DNA of 27,157 nt from an uncultured Alistipes sp. (GTDB taxonomy: Bacteria > Bacteroidota > Bacteroidia > Bacteroidales > Rikenellaceae), in assembly GCA_900545315.1 (NCBI GenBank), contig UQYM01000035.1:1-27157 (forward strand), written 5' to 3'. Below are positions 23,949 through 27,157 of this stretch, one piece after another. The first letter of the stretch is position 1. Each line of letters starts with the position of its first letter. A model generated the notes under the pieces. The model did not search any database and was not told the DNA's origin. It worked only from the letters and a program-made list of their open reading frames with translations. The translations under genes were made by a program, and so were the position numbers.

Positions 23949-25439
23949 ATGAAAAAGTTGTCCTATGTCTTGCTTGCCCTGCTGCTGAGCAGTTGTCTAT
24001 CTCAGGAGGGACAATTTACCGACACGCCTGGCGAGGCAAAGCTGATCGTTTTGGCCCCCGCGGATGAGCAGATTGCCTTGGTACAATACCGCATGGATTC
24101 GATCTATGATCGTACAGTACATGTGTTTGCCACCGAGGATGCCTATTTGGACGCATACCTCTCTCGCATCGAACAGTTCAACAGCCGTACTGATTCGGCA
24201 ACCAGTTGGAACGAAGTGGTCGAAAGTGAGGGGGATCCACTCGAACGATTGCTGGCCAAACGCCCGGGCAACATTGTGTTGCTATCTGGACGCACCGCCA
24301 CAACCGGGCAATATCTCTTTCCCTGCATCGAAGCCGGGCTGAACACTCTATCCAGTGCCCCGCTGGCCGCCAACACCGCCGACTTCAACAAATTGAGACA
24401 GGCTACCGAATTGGCCGACAAACAGGAGACTTTGATCGGAGAGCTGACTCCGGAACGGTATGAGATTGCATCGATGATCCAGCGTGCGCTGGCCCGGACA
24501 CCGGAATTTTACGGCATCCAACTGTGTGGCTCTGCCGATGATCCCTCCGTTCGTTCCGAAAGTGTACTGCCACTACTCTCTCCCTGGTCTGGAAATTCTC
24601 CAGCTTTGGCCTCCAGTAAAAGCGACGCCACTCCTGACCCCAACACTGCCGAAATGGTTGACACATGGGGCTATCCATCCGATGCGTTGGGAATGCGTTA
24701 CGCTTTTTTGTTAGCTGCGGCTCCGCGCATCGACCTGATCCAACTGGCCCTGCTGGGACGTGAACGGATCAACTACGAACGTCAGATCCAGTTCACCGCG
24801 GCCCGACGTTCATCGGTTGTTCTCTCCAAACAGGAGTACCTGAAAGCGAGTGGAGCCACCGCACTGCCAGCAGAATTAGAGGCTCAGTTGACTGGAGACT
24901 CTCTGCGATTGCCCGGCAACGGAGAGCTGGCCTATGTACTGAACGGCGTACATACAACGCTCAGCGTTCGCTACTATTTGCCGATAAAGGAGAACACGTC
25001 GGGTTCACAAAAAGGAGATGCAGCCACAACCAATCAAACTGTGTCAGCAGGCATCCCCACGCCTGTTCGCCTGCCTTATCGGAAACTCTCGTTACGGGGA
25101 GAGAAGGCGATTTTAACCTTGGTTGAAGAGCAGGCCGACTATCCGCAGCTTTACGTTGAGCCTGCCACAGGGATCGATTCGGCGCAATTCGATCGCTCCT
25201 TACGGGCAGCACTGGCACAATTAGGGGAGCTGACCGAAGGGGTTACTCTCACATCAGTCGGCAACGGTTACCGGGTCGAGATTCCGGAGCAGGCGCGTAC
25301 GACACTCCCCACACGCATCACACAAAGCTCTCTGCAATATATCGATTACCTGATTCAGGGCTTTACCCCCTACTGGGAGACCGACCACATGCTGGCAAAA
25401 TACTATACATTGATTCGTCCATTTGACGAAGTGCATTAG
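23949..25439 (+). CDS. Degenerate Gfo/Idh/MocA-like lipoprotein (oxidoreductase C-terminal family)
   Basis: The 496-residue protein starts MKKLSYVLLALLLSSC, a clear lipoprotein signal with Cys16. An upstream in-frame ATG (23910) would bury the signal and is rejected. Residues about 30-190 resemble the N-terminal domain of Bacteroidetes putative oxidoreductases with the Oxidoreduct_C domain (PF16490): IALVQYRMD (42-50), RIEQFNSR (73-80), WNEVV (87-91), KRPGNIVLLSG (104-114), TPERYEIASMIQRAL (167-181). From memory the family has D-P-G-H-F-H before ALVQ and an A-D-K-P motif; here these read APADEQ (36-41) and SSAPL (135-139). The NAD site and catalytic Lys therefore look lost. The C-terminal half follows the family order loosely. 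It is probably an exported non-enzymatic descendant. Confidence 0.72.
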   Translation: MKKLSYVLLALLLSSCLSQEGQFTDTPGEAKLIVLAPADEQIALVQYRMDSIYDRTVHVFATEDAYLDAYLSRIEQFNSRTDSATSWNEVVESEGDPLERLLAKRPGNIVLLSGRTATTGQYLFPCIEAGLNTLSSAPLAANTADFNKLRQATELADKQETLIGELTPERYEIASMIQRALARTPEFYGIQLCGSADDPSVRSESVLPLLSPWSGNSPALASSKSDATPDPNTAEMVDTWGYPSDALGMRYAFLLAAAPRIDLIQLALLGRERINYERQIQFTAARRSSVVLSKQEYLKASGATALPAELEAQLTGDSLRLPGNGELAYVLNGVHTTLSVRYYLPIKENTSGSQKGDAATTNQTVSAGIPTPVRLPYRKLSLRGEKAILTLVEEQADYPQLYVEPATGIDSAQFDRSLRAALAQLGELTEGVTLTSVGNGYRVEIPEQARTTLPTRITQSSLQYIDYLIQGFTPYWETDHMLAKYYTLIRPFDEVH

Positions 25440-25516
25440 GCGGCCGAGGAGCCCCAATTTGATAAAACTTTCAGAGAAACCAGCTTTACTACAACAATAG
25501 TGCACTCAATAATTCC

Positions 25517-25551
25517 AAGAGGCTGTGATTGGTCACAGCCTCTTATTTTTT
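25517..25551 (+). terminator. Rho-independent terminator after the lipoprotein gene
   Basis: A perfect 12-base stem (25517-25528 with 25533-25544), loop TTGG, and a T-rich run after 25545 lie 78 bases after the stop. This is the clearest intrinsic terminator in the window. Confidence 0.9.
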
Positions 25552-25854
25552 GCAGCAGTTGCCTGTCCAACCATGATTGTACTCTCTTTGATCCCAATCA
25601 AAAATGGGGAAGCCATCCACAAACAGGCCGATTCAAACAACCACATTTTTAAGGCAACATCTCACTTTTCCCATCACTTAACCATAAGAGGGGGCCCCAA
25701 CCAGCAACCCCGACACAGCCCCCCCTCTCTAAACACGACTGCCCAACCTCCATAGCAAGTCAGAAAACACTCTTCACAGCAAAGCACTCATCCGACCTTC
25801 TTAGCCCCCTATTGTCTCATACCGGTGATTTGCCTCATCAAAATAAAAAATAAG

Positions 25855-25894
25855 AATAAGAAGGGGAATGCTGAATAGCATTCCCCTTCTTATT
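25855..25894 (-). terminator. Rho-independent terminator of the DUF4861-like gene
   Basis: A perfect 18-base stem (25855-25872 with 25877-25894) with a four-base loop lies about 190 bases beyond the minus-strand stop. On the minus strand it is followed by a long T/A-rich run (about 25836-25854 reversed), so it ends transcription from the right; it may act both ways. Confidence 0.8.
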
Positions 25895-26087
25895 TCCAAT
25901 CTCTGGAGACTTTCACAACAAAAGTCTCAGCTCTATCGACAGATTAGCTTCACCTCTGGTTTTGTCGCTCAGCCTGATCTAACACGGTGCGCATAGCCCC
26001 AACTCGTTCAACGGTCCGTTGCTGATAATTACCCACCTGCAACCCGCTTCACGAAATCCAAACTACAGCGAAATGCACTCGGCACCT

Positions 26088-27157
26088 CTACTCAAGGGAG
26101 ACCTTGAGCGGATGGGTCACACGGCTATACTCGTCCGCAACCATCTGGGCCCACTGCTCAGCGGTAATGCCCTGCTTGCTGGTTCCGGCACCGGAGTAGT
26201 AAACAAAAGGTTCACCAATTCGTACCGTTGCCACACAGACCGCTTCGTTCTCGATCTGCTGGGCTTTGCCGCCGGGGAGCACCACACCGCCACCCAACGG
26301 GCCATCACTGCCACTTGGGGAGAACGACGCGGGCTCGTACAGTGCAAAAGAGCCTTCACCCGGGAAGAGTTGCGCCCCTTTGTGTATCGCCATACCGGCC
26401 GCAACGGAGAGTGTATCCCCTTCACCTGCATACAAATCGACCATTCGGTTGAAATGGGAGTAGGCATCCAGGGAGATGATCTTGACCAACGAGATCTGCC
26501 GACCGTTCACATCAAACGGAGCGTAGGTGATCTTCGCCGTCGTGCGGATCGGACCATTGTCCAGCGTCTCGGCCTTTGCGAAATTACCACTAAACCAGAG
26601 TTTCCCATCCGCATAGGGAGCAGAAGCGCCCATGCCAAGAGTAGCCCCTACATCGTAGCAATCGCAACCCTCTCCCTGATCAATGTGATAGTTCATCTTA
26701 CCGCTGATATTCTTCTCATACCAGTCGTTGATCACCAGATTGGGAATTGATTTGGCCCAGTAGTCAATCCCGCTGCTCACCATCGAAGCCGCGAGTGCAG
26801 GTCCATAGAGTCGGAATGCCACGCAGTTGTTTTCCCAAGCATAATCATCCAACCGCTCAGGGACAAAACGTCCGAAGACGCGCTCCTTATAGTTGCTGCG
26901 TACCCCCGTGGTCACAGTAACCTGGCAAGAGCTGTCCGCGCCTACGGTGGTCTGGAAAATCAACGACTGAGGCAGTGTATCGCCGGCATAGATCACCTGC
27001 GAAGGGATCTGGTCGCCTTTGGCATTGATCACCACCACATTCTGCGGGGTCAGACCGTTGATTCGGCTCTGCAACGAATCCCATACCACCTCAACGGTTT
27101 CATTTTCCCGCGGGATAGAGAGATCGTTTTCGACCTTCACGGTCACCTGCCGGCCCC
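26088..27157 (-). CDS. DUF4861-like protein, 3' part only
   Basis: The frame runs off the right edge; 355 residues plus the stop (TAG at 26088-26090) are visible and the signal peptide must lie outside. A GTG at 27144-27146 is not the true start, since the frame continues. The visible N-terminal part (TVKVENDLSIPRENETVEVV, then QIPSQVIYAGDTLPQSLIFQ) looks like a beta-sandwich segment, followed by VAFRLYGPALAA, a Cys/Asp/Gly-rich stretch GEGCDCYDVGATLGMG, and a C-terminal beta-rich domain. This fits DUF4861, a family found in polysaccharide utilisation loci near pectin and glucuronide hydrolases. No carbohydrate-active partner is visible, so the role is a guess. A more general periplasmic glycan-handling protein is equally consistent. 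Confidence 0.65.
   Translation of the reverse strand, partial: GRQVTVKVENDLSIPRENETVEVVWDSLQSRINGLTPQNVVVINAKGDQIPSQVIYAGDTLPQSLIFQTTVGADSSCQVTVTTGVRSNYKERVFGRFVPERLDDYAWENNCVAFRLYGPALAASMVSSGIDYWAKSIPNLVINDWYEKNISGKMNYHIDQGEGCDCYDVGATLGMGASAPYADGKLWFSGNFAKAETLDNGPIRTTAKITYAPFDVNGRQISLVKIISLDAYSHFNRMVDLYAGEGDTLSVAAGMAIHKGAQLFPGEGSFALYEPASFSPSGSDGPLGGGVVLPGGKAQQIENEAVCVATVRIGEPFVYYSGAGTSKQGITAEQWAQMVADEYSRVTHPLKVSLE

Larger units (their letters stand above)
25440..26087. other. Intergenic region between convergent genes (648 bases)
   Basis: It contains the two terminators at 25517-25551 and 25855-25894. The stretch between them (25552-25854) and the one from 25895 to the minus-strand stop show no protein-like frame, RNA gene or repeat. 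Confidence 0.6.

Noticed and set aside
1..27157. CRISPR array, IS element, phage or rRNA/tRNA genes
   Set aside because: Searched by eye on both strands; no regularly spaced repeats, no transposase motifs and no RNA folds were found.

Overview
The window reads as chromosomal DNA from a member of Bacteroidota, most likely order Bacteroidales. Three things support this. Several genes belong to families largely confined to that phylum (DUF4924, a GldH-type lipoprotein, a PSP1-domain protein next to gldH, DUF3127, a DUF4861-like protein). The promoters that can be recognised follow the phylum's -33 TTTG / -7 TAnnTTTG pattern rather than -35/-10. Ribosome binding sites are mostly weak and A-rich. 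A Rikenellaceae/Alistipes-like gut commensal is plausible, but the genus is inference only.

Layout. (1) 1-2937, plus strand: the AT-rich 3' end of a surface polysaccharide cluster, with an EpsG/Wzy-like polymerase fragment, a GT2, a GT32 and a second GT2, tightly packed with two ATGA overlaps. (2) 3183-7926, minus strand: a class II fructose-bisphosphate aldolase, then a two-gene operon of a WecA/MraY-type phosphoglycosyl transferase and a six-SLBB polysaccharide export lipid-free precursor with signal peptide. (3) 8320-9727, plus: DUF4924 protein and WbqC-family protein. (4) 10367-11438, plus: a 56-residue winged-helix regulator overlapping an endonuclease/exonuclease/phosphatase-family lipoprotein, behind a full Bacteroidetes-type promoter. 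(5) 12116-13459, plus: an SNF-family Na+-dependent transporter with its own full promoter. (6) 14019-14833, plus: a cyclophilin-type prolyl isomerase and a DUF3127 protein with an SSB-like C-terminal tip. (7) 15153-19712, minus: a sodium/solute symporter, an N-acetylneuraminate-lyase-like aldolase and glutamate dehydrogenase. (8) 20326-25439, plus: a PSP1-domain (RicT-like) protein with a 140-residue disordered Arg/Asn tail, GldH, TrmB, and a degenerate Gfo/Idh/MocA-like lipoprotein. (9) 26088-27157, minus: the 3' part of a DUF4861-like gene that runs off the window.

How the parts fit. Regions 1 and 2 together could initiate (WecA-like), extend (GTs), polymerise (EpsG-like) and export (SLBB protein) one surface glycan, although fba sits between them and the two groups face each other. 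The NanA-like lyase and the SSS symporter are consistent with uptake and cleavage of host sialic acid. The rest is core or phylum-typical housekeeping. Coding density is low: ten gene-free gaps of about 320-680 bases make up close to a fifth of the window. I see no CRISPR array, IS element, phage genes, tRNA or rRNA, and no clear new multi-gene system. The best leads are the SSB-like tail on DUF3127, the lipoprotein that has lost its oxidoreductase motifs, a 12-mer shared just upstream of two start codons, and long leaders downstream of recognisable promoters.
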